Assembly (NCBI RefSeq): GCF_020906515.1
Contig: NC_085851.1
Span: 2,232,001-2,296,000, forward strand
Length of the DNA stretch: 64,000 nucleotides
DNA from: Vanrija pseudolonga
Taxonomy: Eukaryota > Basidiomycota > Tremellomycetes > Trichosporonales > Trichosporonaceae
Reading direction: 5' to 3'
The first letter of the stretch is position 1. The number at the start of each line of letters is the position of its first letter. The notes below the pieces were generated by a model. That model had not been told where the DNA came from, did not search any database, and was given only the letters and a program-made list of their open reading frames with translations. Positions 38,255-49,075 of this stretch are shown here, one piece after another. The translations under genes and the position numbers were made by a program.

Positions 38255-40654
38255 CTAAATCTCCCCCTCCTCCCTCTCGTCGTTACGCGAGCCAGCGTCC
38301 GACACTCGCTGGCGCTTGGGGTCGCGGTCGTCTGCCTCACGGTCGCGCTCCCTACGACGCTCGCGGTCGCGGTCACGGTCGCGGTGGTCGTCACGGCGGC
38401 GGTAGTCGCGGTCTCTCTCACGGTCTCGCTCGCGGTCGCGGTCTCTCTCACGGCGGTCGTCACGCGCCGCGCGCCAGTCGCGATCTGTGCGGTCGCGATC
38501 GCGCTCGCGGTCACGGTAGTCGCGCTCGCGTCGCCGGTCGCGGTCGTCGTCCACGTCCATTCTGTAGTCGCGGCGGTCGCGACCATCGCGTCCGCTGCTC
38601 GAGCGGTCCCTCTCCCGGTCCTTGCGCCGCGGCGACGAGCCCTCCCCATCGCGCTCCTTCTCACGCATGCGGCGCGTAAACTTCTCAAAGGCAGCCTTGC
38701 GGTCCTCCTCCTCGGGGATGTCCTTGAACTCTTGGAGCTCTTGGATGTGCGGCAGGGCAGCCTCGTACGTCGTGTCAGGTTCAATGTGGCGCTGGACCTT
38801 GCGCATTGCGTCGCGCAGGTCGTCTATTCTGTGCCTGCGCTTGCGCTCGGCACGTCGATGCTCATCGGCGGCAGCCTTGGCGAGGCGAGCGTGGATCTAA
38901 ACGTCAGCGGAGATTTCACCAAACACTGGCAAACGCACCACATCGAGAGCATCCTTCCGTTCTTCAGCCGTGAACTCGTTGCCCAACTTGGACTCCTCAT
39001 ACAGCTTCTCAAACTCCTCCGCCGTCGTCTCGAGCTTGATTGGAGCCCCAAGTCTCTCCTCAATCTTGGCAGCCACCTCCTCGGCGGCGACTTGCAAGTC
39101 GTCGACAGCGTCCATCCACAGGTCGAGAGGAGTCGAGCCAGGCAACCCGACCAGGTTGGTGAATCGCTCATCCGCCTTAATCTTCGGCAGCGTCTCTTTC
39201 CACTTGGACTGGCGAGTCAACTCGCCCTTGCTCTTGAGCTCTTGGAGAAGCTCCTTGAACGCGTCGCGAGCTTTGCGACCACGACGTCTGTACTCGGTTT
39301 TCAGGCGCTTGGATTCTTCGTTGTACTCCTTCTCCAGCTGCTTCGAGTAATCGTCGTACACGTTGAGAATGTCAAGGGTTTCAACGCTCTTCAGATCGTT
39401 ATTCGCACGGAACGCGTCCGAACGCGTAATGATGCCGTGCGCGTCCCTCCACCGCGTGGTGACTGTAATATCGAGATCCTTGACGAGCTTGGTCAACGTC
39501 GAAATGTTCCTCGCCTTGACGTCCTTCCGCGTCTGGACCTCGCGGGCGCGCAGCTTGGACGTGTACTCCTCCAGAATGAAACGTCGCTCGTCGGGCTTGG
39601 CACGGCGCCAGTACTTGTCCGACGCGAATGCCTTGTCCGCCGTCTTCATCGTCGAGTAGCTCTTGATGACGCCAGAGTGGGTGAACAACCGGGTGAGGTG
39701 TGGTCGGAGCTCGGCGATACGCGCGTCGCGCTGCTGCTGCTTCTCCTTGGCCAGGGTATCCAGCCACTGGGAAGGGTCAGTCGCTGCAATGCTTCTCCCC
39801 ACAAACCTTTTCATACGCGGCCTTCTTCTGAGCCAAGGTGTCTAGGGCCTTGTAGAGCGGGTCCAAGACGACCTTGCGCATGGTCTGGTCCCAGGTCCAC
39901 TTCTCGTCGATTCCCTCACGCTTGAGGAGATGGATAAATGCTGCCTCGGCTTCCTCGACCTTCTGGAATCCGCCGTGAGGAATGGTGACGGTCTCGACCT
40001 CGGGTGCCGGCGCGCGACTTCCTGGCGACTGGAAGCGGGTGAGAGCGGTTGACGGCTCGTCATAGTCGGGCGATGATGCTCTGGAGCTAGCAGAGGGTGT
40101 AGGGCTGATGTGTCAGTTGCCAGTTAGCGGAGCGCTGCAACTCACGAAGCCTGGCCAGTCGCCTTGAGGTGCTCACGCTCCTTCCTCGCAATCTCCTCAG
40201 CCTCCACCTTGCGTTGTAACGTTTCGAGCTCTGGCGGCAAGTTCCACTGGGCACATCAGCATCCATACTGCACCCCCCATCTCTCTACCCACCACAGTTT
40301 CCTTCGTCGACGAGTTGACGTAGTACGCCTTGCCGCGCGAGGTGAACTGCTTCCAAGGTGTCTTGGCCATAGCCCGCTGTTCAGGTCAGTTTGGATCGTG
40401 CATCTGGCGGCGCAACGCACCTCGAATGGGGTCTGGGAGCATGTCAGCAGCTGTATCTACCACAAAGACTATCGTACTCACCCTCAGCTCCTCTGGCTTC
40501 TCCCATACCGACTGCTTGGTGACGGCATGCGACCAGTAGATACGGCCCTCCGAGTTTTTGTACTCCTTCTGCGCGGTGTGTGAGCTTGTGCAACCAACTC
40601 TCAAGCTCGACATACCCATTGAGACTGAGCCTCTGGAGCTGGTGAGGCCGACAT
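38255..40654 (-). CDS. PRP40: U1 snRNP splicing protein Prp40 (WW and FF domains)
   Basis: Eight exons on the minus strand: 40616-40654, 40482-40568, 40421-40432, 40293-40376, 40146-40246, 39807-40104, 38939-39766 and 38255-38896; 696 aa. WW domain 1 has W13 and W35 (around EYKNSEGRIYW and SVWEKPEEL); WW domain 2 has W54 and W75 (around TPWKQFTSRGKAYYVN and VWNLPPELE). The linker TPFE between them is encoded by a 12-nt microexon. A Ser/Pro linker follows, then FF domains from about residue 140 to 480 (first FF begins EEAEAAFIHLLKREGIDEKW). The C-terminus is rich in Arg-Asp and Arg-Glu, ending DEREEGEI. Prp40 bridges the 5' splice site and the branch-site protein during early spliceosome assembly. 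Introns are 40-49 nt. Confidence 0.92.
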
Positions 40655-41357
40655 GGCTTCCACAAGCTTGCTGAGGGTCGATGTTGGACGACAAGGTGAT
40701 GATCGAGTGAGCTGGATCGCAGTTCGACCAACAAACCAGACAAAGGGTGGTGACCACAATGTTCAAGTTGAATTTGCTTCCGTCTGTCGAGGGCTGTTTG
40801 CGGTCATCTGGTGCCCCACAGGCACTTGCTTGGACGCGACGAGACACACGACCAGAGCCGGGCGACGCATGCATCTCTTTAAAACCAATACTAGCGCGCA
40901 CAAAGCACATGCATGCACTTGTATTCAAGCTCATAAGTTGTGATAAGCATGAGTCATGTGCTCGGGGAGCCCAAACCCGATGGAGGGAGAAGTGGACCTC
41001 GGTGAGACGATTGTTGTGCTGACAGATGGCCTTGTCGCTGTCAAGGTTACGATCCTTTGGCATATTCCAGAGCGAGAATGGGATCGTCCACAGTGATCGC
41101 CCAGGTACTTACTTGCCTAATACACGGGTTAAGAATGATTAGCACTGTTGGTGGCCCAAGAGTTTCCGCGTCAGAACATCGCACACCCACCACACACGCA
41201 CCACCGCTGATAACAATCGGCATCGGCCACAGCCGTGCCTGGGTGGCCGACCCACTCATTGCGCGTCGTGATGCCGGTTCGGCCGGCACAGAGCCCCACA
41301 ACAAAAAGCAAGCACTCAATCGCCATTCTCTCTCCGTCCTTTGACCATACCACTACC
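40655..41357. other. Divergent promoter region PRP40 / UbiB-like gene
   Basis: About 700 bases between two divergent starts. The frames seen here are short and lack motifs. Promoters for both genes are expected; no clear TATA box was identified. Confidence 0.5.
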
Positions 41358-43592
41358 ATGCGGCCACGGGCAATACTACGAGCTCGTGAGCTCACCTCTC
41401 GACAGATACACTCTGAAGCGCCGCGGCATGCGCGCAACCCGCCGCATGCCAAGCCGCTGCCCCCGCGCCCTCCACGGTCCCGGGTGGCCAAGTGGGGCGG
41501 GAGGGCAGTCGTGCTCGGGACCGTCGGCGGCGGCGCATACCTCGCAGACAGGGAGTACAATGCTAGCGCGGTCACGAGGAGCTTGCGCACTGCGTATATC
41601 GGGTACGTGTAATTGTGTGGCCAACATACAGGCAAGTGCTGACGCCGACCGTCCAGCCTCATCTCCACCCTCGACTGTTAGTCACCGCCAGGTGCTCCAC
41701 TGACGCCAGACAAACTCAACTTCAAGCCGGAGAAGTCGGACGAGATTGAGGCCCTGCACACCCGTGTCGCGAATAGGCTGCGCTGGGTGGTAGATACTAA
41801 CCAGGGCATGTACCTCAAGCTCGGACAGGCGATTGGTATGGCGCGGAGTATGGGGCGTAAAGCTGAGACATGCCTCAGGCCTTCAAGCGTCGATGCTGCC
41901 GAAGCCGTACCGCGTGGCGTTCGCGCACGTATTTGACCAGGCGCCATCAGTACCCTACGAGGAGGTGGTTGGGGTGAGTCTGCTCGACCGGCAACGCTCA
42001 CACCAAGGTGTTCAAACACGACCTCGGGATCGACCCGATGGACATCTTCGAGACCTTCACCCATGAAGCTGTGGCATCGGCTTCGGTCGCTCAGGTGCAC
42101 AAGGCGACGCTCAAGGCGGTGGTCGGCAACCCTGACCGCGTCGTGGCTGTCAAGGTGCAGAAGCCTGCCATCGCTAAGCAGATGGACCTGGACTTGTTCT
42201 CGTACCGGTGGGTATCGAACACACCCAGGTAGCAAGGGCTGACCCGCCAGGACGTTGATGTACCTCGCCCAGAAGGCGTTCGATCTTCCATGTAGGTGGG
42301 AGCTCCTTGCCTCACGCTCACCTGCTAGTGTACTTTGTCGCCAAGTACGTCTCCGAGCAGATGCGCTACGAGACGTCGTTCAACCGCGAGGCGCTCAACG
42401 CACGCAAGTGCGCCGAGTATCTCTCGCAGACGCCCGAGCTGCGCGACGACATCATGGTGCCGAAGGTCTACGGCAAAGAGGAGGGATACCCCGAGAGCGA
42501 CCGGATATTGGTCATGGAATGGGTCGACGGTTGTCGGTGGGTCGGCTTTCCTATTCCCCAACCAGCCTGAGCTCACTCCCAGCCTGACGGACAAGAAGCA
42601 GATCGAGGCGTGGGGCCTCAAGCCGCGCGACGTGATGGACCTCGCGATCTCGCTCAACGCAGCCATGACCTTCTCGTGGGGCTTTGTGCACTGCGACCCG
42701 CACCCGGGCAACATCCTCGTGCGCCCGCACCCCACGAAGCGCGGCAAGCCGCAGCTCATCGTGCTCGACCACGGGCTGTACATCACGCTCCGGCAGCAGT
42801 TCCGCGAGGAGTACGCGACGCTCTGGCGCTCGCTGTTCGTGCTCGACGTGCCCAAGGTCGAGGAGATCGGCAAGCGCTGGGGCTTTGGCCTCGACCCCAA
42901 CATGTGAGCGCGCGACGCGGGATGGGCCGCACAACAAGCTGATCCTAGCAGGTTCGCATCCGCCATCCTCCTCCGCCCCGCCGAGATCAAGAAGGGCGAG
43001 AAGCAGGAGCGCAAGCCGATGGACAAGTACCACCAGCAGCTCGAGGTCAAGAAGCAGCTCAAGGTCATGCTGGACAATGAGAAGTTTATCCCCAGGGTAA
43101 GTCACAGCTGTACGAGGCAAAAACGCGCAGCCACTCACTCCACTCCCAGGAACTCATCCTGCTCGGCCGCTGCCAGCGCATGATGCAGGCCAACAACCAG
43201 ACGCTTGGGAGCCCGTCGTCCCGCGTGAACATTACCGCTGAGGTGGGTGTATTCGGCGCCGAGGTCACCCGCTCACGTTGCAGTGGGCCGCGCGTGGCTG
43301 GGCCAACAGCCTCACGGGCTCGCGTACCCTGCGGGCTGTTGGCCTCAAGACGTGGCTGCACGACCGGTGGGAAATGGTGCTCTTCCGCGTCACCGTGTGG
43401 GCTATTGACGCGCTCTTCCGGTGGACAAGCTTCCGTAACAGTGAGCAGCGGCACGCAAGGCGCTACTGACACCCAGAGTACCTCTCGCCGCGCAACAAGC
43501 TCGGCTGGGAGGAGGAGCTGCAGAAGCAGATGGAGACCATGGCGCGCGAGGAGCTCGGCATCGAGATTGACGACAGCGCGTTCGCGGGCTGA
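41358..43592 (+). CDS. ADCK1/Mcp2-type UbiB (ABC1) kinase-like protein, mitochondrial
   Basis: Twelve exons encode 588 aa: 41358-41602, 41657-41676, 41710-41835, 41879-41973, 42008-42207, 42251-42291, 42329-42536, 42583-42903, 42952-43096, 43150-43242, 43284-43440 and 43477-43592. The Arg/Pro-rich start looks like a mitochondrial presequence, followed by a short hydrophobic segment (about 50-63). UbiB hallmarks are the KxGQ motif (MYLKLGQAI, about 123-130), the Ala-rich loop ASASVAQVHKA, Lys211 in VAVKVQKP, HCDPHPGN (348-355) and DHG (374-376) in place of DFG, as in ADCK1. The family acts at the inner mitochondrial membrane in lipid and coenzyme Q homeostasis. Introns are 33-54 nt; exon 2 is only 20 nt. 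The 42007 acceptor is AAG, chosen because it restores EEVVGVFKHDLG. Confidence 0.88.
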
Positions 43593-43723
43593 GGTAGACA
43601 GACAGACGTACACTAGACAGTTGCATCATGCAGTGAGTGCAGGGATGATGATGTATGAAACAGCTCTATGACTTCCGACTCTCTCCGGCCCACTCCACCC
43701 GTGGAGTGCGCACTCGCTCCGCT

Positions 43724-46700
43724 CTACAACGTGATGAGATCGCCCTTGCACGCGGCGCAGCAGTACATGATCTCGTCGCCAAACTGGCGCGGCTGGTGCC
43801 AGTGCCGTTTTGGCGTGCTCGCTCCGTCGCCGTTGGGCGTCGCGGCGCCACTGCCGCCGTCGTCGCCGTCCTCGCTGAGCGCGGACAAGTTGCTCGCCTT
43901 GCGCGCTAGCTGCGTCCGGGGCTCCATGCGCGCCTTGAGCGCGTTGAGCGACACGGCACGCTTGTGCCGTAACGCGGCGGGGAGGTTGGCGTCGACGCCG
44001 CGCGGTGCGCGCACGGCAGGCTCGCTGTTCTCGGACGCAAAGAAGATGCCGCTGGACGGCCGCGAGCGGGGGGCCGACGCCGCCGCCTCGTACTCGGCCT
44101 GCAGCTCGGCATGGGTCGCTTGCAGGTCGGTGAGCTGGCGTGCGAGCTCGTGCGCGCGCGACGACGCCGCGTGGCTCGACGTCTCGAGCTTGCGCACCTG
44201 CGCTTGCAGGTCCGAGATCTCGAGCGCATGTTGCGACTGTGCGGTGGCGAGCGCGTCCGACGCTGCACCGCCGTTGGTAGCGGACTCGGCGGCCTTGGCG
44301 CGCGCCGCGGCCAGGTCGGAGCGGAGGGTCGCGATGGTCGCGCTGTGCTCGGCCGCCGCCCCCTCATGCGCCGAGGCCACTGCGCGGGTCGTTTCAACCT
44401 CGGACTTGTGTTTCTCCACCGCGGCCTCGTGATCCGCCTTGGCCTTCGACAGGGCCGCCTCGTGCGCCTTGCGGGCCGCCTCGGCATCCGTCTTGGCCTT
44501 GGCCACTGCCGCCTCGTGCTTCTTGCGCGCTGCCTCAGCGTCCGCCTTGGCTTTCTTCGCCTCGCGGCGCGAGTCTTCCAAGTCAGCCTGAAGGGTTTGC
44601 GCCGAGTCCTGCGACTCGATGCCGCTGAGACGGAGGTTCTCAATCTCACTGCGCAGAGACGAAACCTGCTCGTCGGCCGCCTTGGCCTTGGTAGTCGATT
44701 CGTCCAGGTCCGCCTTGAGCGACGACGCGCTTGCCTCGTGCTCCTTGGCCTTGCTCTGCGACTTTTCGAGGTCCGACTTGAGCGACGCAATGCTCTTCTC
44801 GTACGCCTTGGATGCCGTCTCCTTGTCGTCCAGATCAGACTTGAGCGTCGAAATGGTGTCCTGGTTCTCTATTGTCGTCTTGCGCAGGTCCTCGACGTCG
44901 CTGCGGAGCGACGCGACGGTCGTATCCCGCTCCTTGGTCGTCTTCTTGGACTCATCGAGCTCCTTCTTTAGCTTTGCAGCATTCGCCTCGTGAGTCTTGG
45001 ACGTCTTGCGCGAGTCCTCGAGGTCCTTCTTCATGCCGGCCAAGGACGACGCGAGCTCGGACGAAGCGTTGCCCGACTTGTCGGCGTTCTCCTTGTGCTC
45101 CGCAGCCGTGGCGTGCGCGATATCGAGGTCCGTCTTGAGCGACTGGACGCTTGCCTCGTGCTCGCTCGCAAGCTTCTGGGAGGCCTCAAGGTCGGTCGTG
45201 AGCGTGGCGATGCTACCCTCGTGGTCCTTGACCGTAGCGCGCGAGGACTCAAGGTCCTTCGTGAGCGACTTGGCCTTGGACTCGTGGTCCTTGATCGCCT
45301 TCTTCGATGCCTCAAGGTCCGCCTTGAGCTTCTTCACAGTGCCCTCGTGCTCCGTGACAGTCTTGCGCGAAGCCTCCAGTTCATCGCCGAGCTTCTTGGC
45401 ATTGGACTCGTGCTCGGTCGACGTCCTCTTGGACGCCTCGAGATCCTTCGTCAGAGACTTGATCTTGGTCTCATGTTCGCCGACCAGCTTCTTCGACGCG
45501 TCGAGGTCCTTGGACAATGTCTTGCCCTTGGACTCGTGCTCCGACGACACCTTCTTGGCCGCTTCGAGGTCCTTGGCCAGCGACTTGGCCTTGGCCTCGT
45601 GCTCGTCGGATGCCTTGCGCGCGGCATCAAGGTCCTTGGCAAGACCCTTTGCCTTGGTATCGTGCTCGTCGGAAGTCTTGCGCGCCGCTTCGAGGTCGGT
45701 CGTCAACGCCGCTGCCTTGGCCTCGTGCTCCGATGATATCTTCTTCGCCGCCTCGAGATCAGAGCCCAGGGTCTTGATCTTGCCCTCGTGCTCCTTGACA
45801 GTCTTGCGGGACGCCTCGAGATCCTTCGACACGGACGCGATCTTCGTCTCATGCTCGCCAACGACCTTCTTCGAAGCGTCGAGATCCTTAACCAAGCCTG
45901 TAGCCTTCGCCTCGTGGTCGGACGACGACTTCTTCGCGGCATCGAGGTCCTTGCCCAGGCTGGCGATCTTGCCCTCGTGCTCCTTGATCGTCTTGTGAGC
46001 CGCGTCGCGGTCCTTGGTCAATGACGCAAGGTTTGCCTCGTGCTCCTTGGCCGTAGCCTTGAAGGCCTCCAGATCCTTGGTGACAGCAGCCAGCTTCGTG
46101 TCCTTGTCCTTGACCTCCTTCGTAGACGCCTCGAGGTCCTTCTTGAGCGACTTGGCGGTTGCCTCGTGCTCGCCGGCAGTCTTCTTGGCGGCCTCAAGGT
46201 CGGAGGTCAGGCTCTTGATCTTGCCCTCGTGTTCCTTGACCGTCGACTGGGCCGCGTCCAGCTCCTTCTTGGTCCTGGCAACGGCAGCTTCGTGCTTGCT
46301 CGCAGCAGCCTGGGACGCCTCGAGCTCCTTGCGCACACTGGCAAGCACCTTGTCCTGCTCCTTGGCCGCAGCGGTAGCCTTCTCAAGGTCGGCCTTGAGG
46401 CCCGCAAGTGACTCCTCGTGCTTCTTGATGGTCTCGGACGCCGTCTTGCCGTCGTCGCGGAGTATCCGGGAAGTAGCCTCGGCGGCGTCAAGCGACTTTT
46501 GCAGCTCGGCAAGGCGCTTCTCCTGCTCGGCAGCCTTGGAACGCGCAGCCGCCAGATCGCTCGTGACCAAGTTGTGCTCTTCGTCCAGCTGGTCGTGCGC
46601 GGCTGCAGCGTCCTTGTTCTTCGTGGTCAACGCGGCGACCTCGGCCACCAGCGCCGCGATCCGCTCGTTCAGGCCCGACACCTTGTCCGCCTCGACCTAT

Positions 46701-48184
46701 TCGTCAGCGCCGGCCCACACACACACACCACCCACCTTTGCCGCCTTCAACTCGGTGTCCAGCTCGCCGCGCTGCTTGTCCAGCGACTTGTGCTTCGACT
46801 CCCAGCTGTCCACGCTCGCCGTGAGCTCGGCCTTCTCCTCCATGACCTGGACGACGCGCCCTCTGACCTCCTCGAGCTGCTTGACGAGCTCGCCATTGTC
46901 GTTGTGCAACGCGTCACGCTTCTTCTCGGCCGCCTCGGCGCGCTTGGTCGTTTGCGACAGCGACGTCTTGGTCTTCTCAAGCTCGGCCGACGTCTTCTTG
47001 AGCGACGCCTCGGACGTCTTGAGCGACTTGGACGACGTGCCGTGCTCGTCCTTGAGCTTGTCGTGTGTCGACGTCAGGTCGGTGTGCGATGACTTGAGCG
47101 TCGAGTGCTCGCCCGTCAACGTGTCGTGCTCCTTTCTCAATGTCTCGTGCGAAGCCGTCAACTTCTTCAGCTCCTCCGCCGTCCTGCTCGACGATGCCCG
47201 CAGCTCGGTGAGCTCCTTCTCAGCCACGCCCAGCTTCTTCGACGAGTCGGTGTGGCTCTGCACCGTCAGCTGGTGAACCCCATACCCTCAAACTCACGAG
47301 TTTCAATCGCCCGACCTCGGCCTCGAGCACCCCCTCGCGCTCCTGGGCCCGGTCGCGCGCCTTCTCGAGCTCAGCAACGCGCTCGCCTTCCCTCGACGCG
47401 GCGTCGGCCTTGTCGGCCTCGAGCTTCTGCTTGGCAGCGACCGCGTCCTCGGTCGCCTTCTTGGCTGCCTCGACGTCCTTGCGCGACTTGTCCAGCGCAG
47501 CCTTGACCTCTTCCCCCTTCTTGACTTGTGCCTGCGCGTCCGAGAGCTTGGACGCCAGCGCGGCCTTCTCGTCGCCCAGCGCCTGCTTCTCCTCCTCCAG
47601 GCGGGAGGTGACGGTGCGCGCCTCGGCGAGCAGCGACGCGTCCGACTCGGCGGCTGTGACGCGCTTCTGCAGCTCGGTGACCTTGGTCTGCAGCTCTGAG
47701 CGCTCGGTGATGAGCAGCGAGACCGTCGCTTGGAGGTTGGTGATGCTGTCCGACTCGCGGCGCGCCACCTCAGGCTCGGGCGACTTGGCCTTGGACACGG
47801 GCTCGTCCTTGGCCGCTGGTGCCGGTGTTGGTTCGGGTGCTGGCTCGGTGACCGGCTCGTCCTTGACCACCTCCGCCACCTCGGCACGGACATCTTCGGC
47901 CAAGCTCAAGCTCGGGCGCGTCGAGTCGGCAGCACCGTCGGCAGCAGTGGCGGCGGGGCTCGCGGGTGTCGCGGTTCCACTTGCAGCGGCAGCCTTCTTT
48001 TCCTTGTCCTTGCGCCTTTGGGCGAGCTGGGCGCGTTAGTACCTTGATCTGCGTGGTCGCGGTCGAAAGTTGGGACAGGGTGCCAACCACGACGGCGGCT
48101 CGGCGCGGCAGCGCGCGCCCAACTCACCAGCTTCTTTGCGCGTTCGGCCTTGGCCTTGCGCTCGGCATCTGCCTTTTCGGACAT
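43724..48184 (-). CDS. Large coiled-coil protein with 21-residue repeats, 1426 aa
   Basis: Exons 48128-48184, 47298-48026, 46736-47257 and 43724-46696 join in frame; introns are 101, 40 and 39 nt. After a basic, Ala-rich start and a Pro/Glu/Lys stretch the protein is almost wholly alpha-helical heptads. Residues of about 528-990 form 22 units with a strict 21-residue period built on a pattern like K.LxxDLEASKKTVxEHE. Further irregular heptads follow, then a disordered Ser/Pro region and a distinctive end, GDEIMYCCAACKGDLITL. Similar proteins are often labelled M-protein-repeat or Uso1-like from coiled-coil composition alone, so that label carries no function. The short CCxxC end may be the only specific motif. 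A scaffold or tether role is an inference. Confidence 0.85.
45035..46440 (-). repeat. 63-bp coding tandem repeat, about 22 units
   Basis: Minus-strand coding repeat. An EHE or KDxD-type triplet recurs every 21 codons without a single indel over about 22 units. The register then slips by 14 residues near codon 564 of this exon frame and resumes for several more units. Units differ in sequence but share AAGGACCTCGA-like and GAGCACGAG-like blocks. Confidence 0.85.
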
Positions 48185-48730
48185 GCTGGGCGGCGTGGGG
48201 CGTGATGCGTAGTGCGTTGTCGCGTTGTCGTGGCTCGAGTCTGCTTGCCGTCGTCGTTGGTCGCGGCGTTCATCTCTCTCTGTGCTGGCGGTCATTCATG
48301 ACTTGGCGGGAGCAGAGGGAGATGCGTGGAAGGTCAACAAACGTGGTTTGGGCGTGGCAGTCGCGTGGCACTGGCGTGGCAGTCACGTGAAGACTCCATC
48401 CAGCAGTTGTTGTCAACTTGTGAGGGCTCTGCAAGGAGTACCATTAATGCATGCGCCTGGACTATGTATGCCTTGCAGGACATCATCACGATGATGAGAG
48501 TGGGATATTGTGGCGCCCGGAACAGAGCATGTCAACAACGGGTTAACGGGATACTGCGCCAAGCGTCGGCTCCCAAGTCATCACGACATTGTGACATGTC
48601 GTCTTCGACTCTCGACTCGACCAACCCCGAGTCGACGCTGACAAGCAGCGACTCTTAAGAACCACTGCTTCGCTCTTCTCTCCCCATCGACACCTTACCC
48701 CTCAGCCTGCACACCCAACCGCGCCCCAAA
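48185..48730. other. Divergent promoter region
   Basis: About 550 bases between the coiled-coil gene start and the monooxygenase-like gene. Contains a repeated GTGGCA-like motif near 48356-48388. No gene seen. Confidence 0.5.
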
Positions 48731-49075
48731 ATGGCCTTCGCAAAACACCTCACCCCGCCATACTACGCCGTAATCTTCACCTCCACCCGGCGGCAGGACG
48801 ACACGACGGACGCGTACGCCAACACCGCAGATCGCATGGGGCAGCTCGCGTCGAGCCAGGAAGGCTTTCTGGGGGTTGAGAGCGTGCGCGGCGCCGACGG
48901 GCTGGGGATCACCGTGTCGTACTGGCGCAGCCTGGAGGACATTGCGGCCTGGAAGGCCGTCAGCGAGCACCTTCGCGCACAGGAGCGCGGGCGGAAGGAA
49001 TGGTACGACCACTACGAGGTGCGCATCGCGCGCGTCGAGCGCGCGTATGATATTCGAAGGGAGGGCAAGTTGTAA
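48731..49075 (+). CDS. Antibiotic-biosynthesis-monooxygenase (ABM) fold protein
   Basis: Single-exon frame of 114 aa. The pattern YYAVIFTSTRRQ, RMGQLASSQEGFLGVESVRG, GITVSYWRSLEDIAAWK, EHLRAQERGRKEWYDHYEVR and IARVERAYD fits the dimeric ferredoxin-like ABM fold. This subgroup is common in bacteria and scattered in fungi; members are cofactor-free small oxygenases or stress-related proteins, and the substrate is not predictable. It is intronless among intron-rich neighbours, so acquisition from bacteria is possible, though GC and codon use look local. The ATG at 48731 sits right after a C/A-rich leader. Confidence 0.85.
   Translation: MAFAKHLTPPYYAVIFTSTRRQDDTTDAYANTADRMGQLASSQEGFLGVESVRGADGLGITVSYWRSLEDIAAWKAVSEHLRAQERGRKEWYDHYEVRIARVERAYDIRREGKL

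Noticed and set aside
38384-39925. 513-codon frame antisense to PRP40
   Set aside because: Mirror of the Arg-Asp/Arg-Glu codons and helical FF domains; no independent motif or start context.
44111-47092. Several long plus-strand frames over the coiled-coil gene
   Set aside because: They repeat with the same 63-bp period as the real minus-strand repeat and read as Leu/Arg-rich or Ser-rich mirrors.
47258-47297. 28-nt version of the intron in the coiled-coil gene (acceptor at 47270)
   Set aside because: An earlier CAG would also keep frame, but the CTGAC branch lies after it, so the 40-nt intron is preferred.
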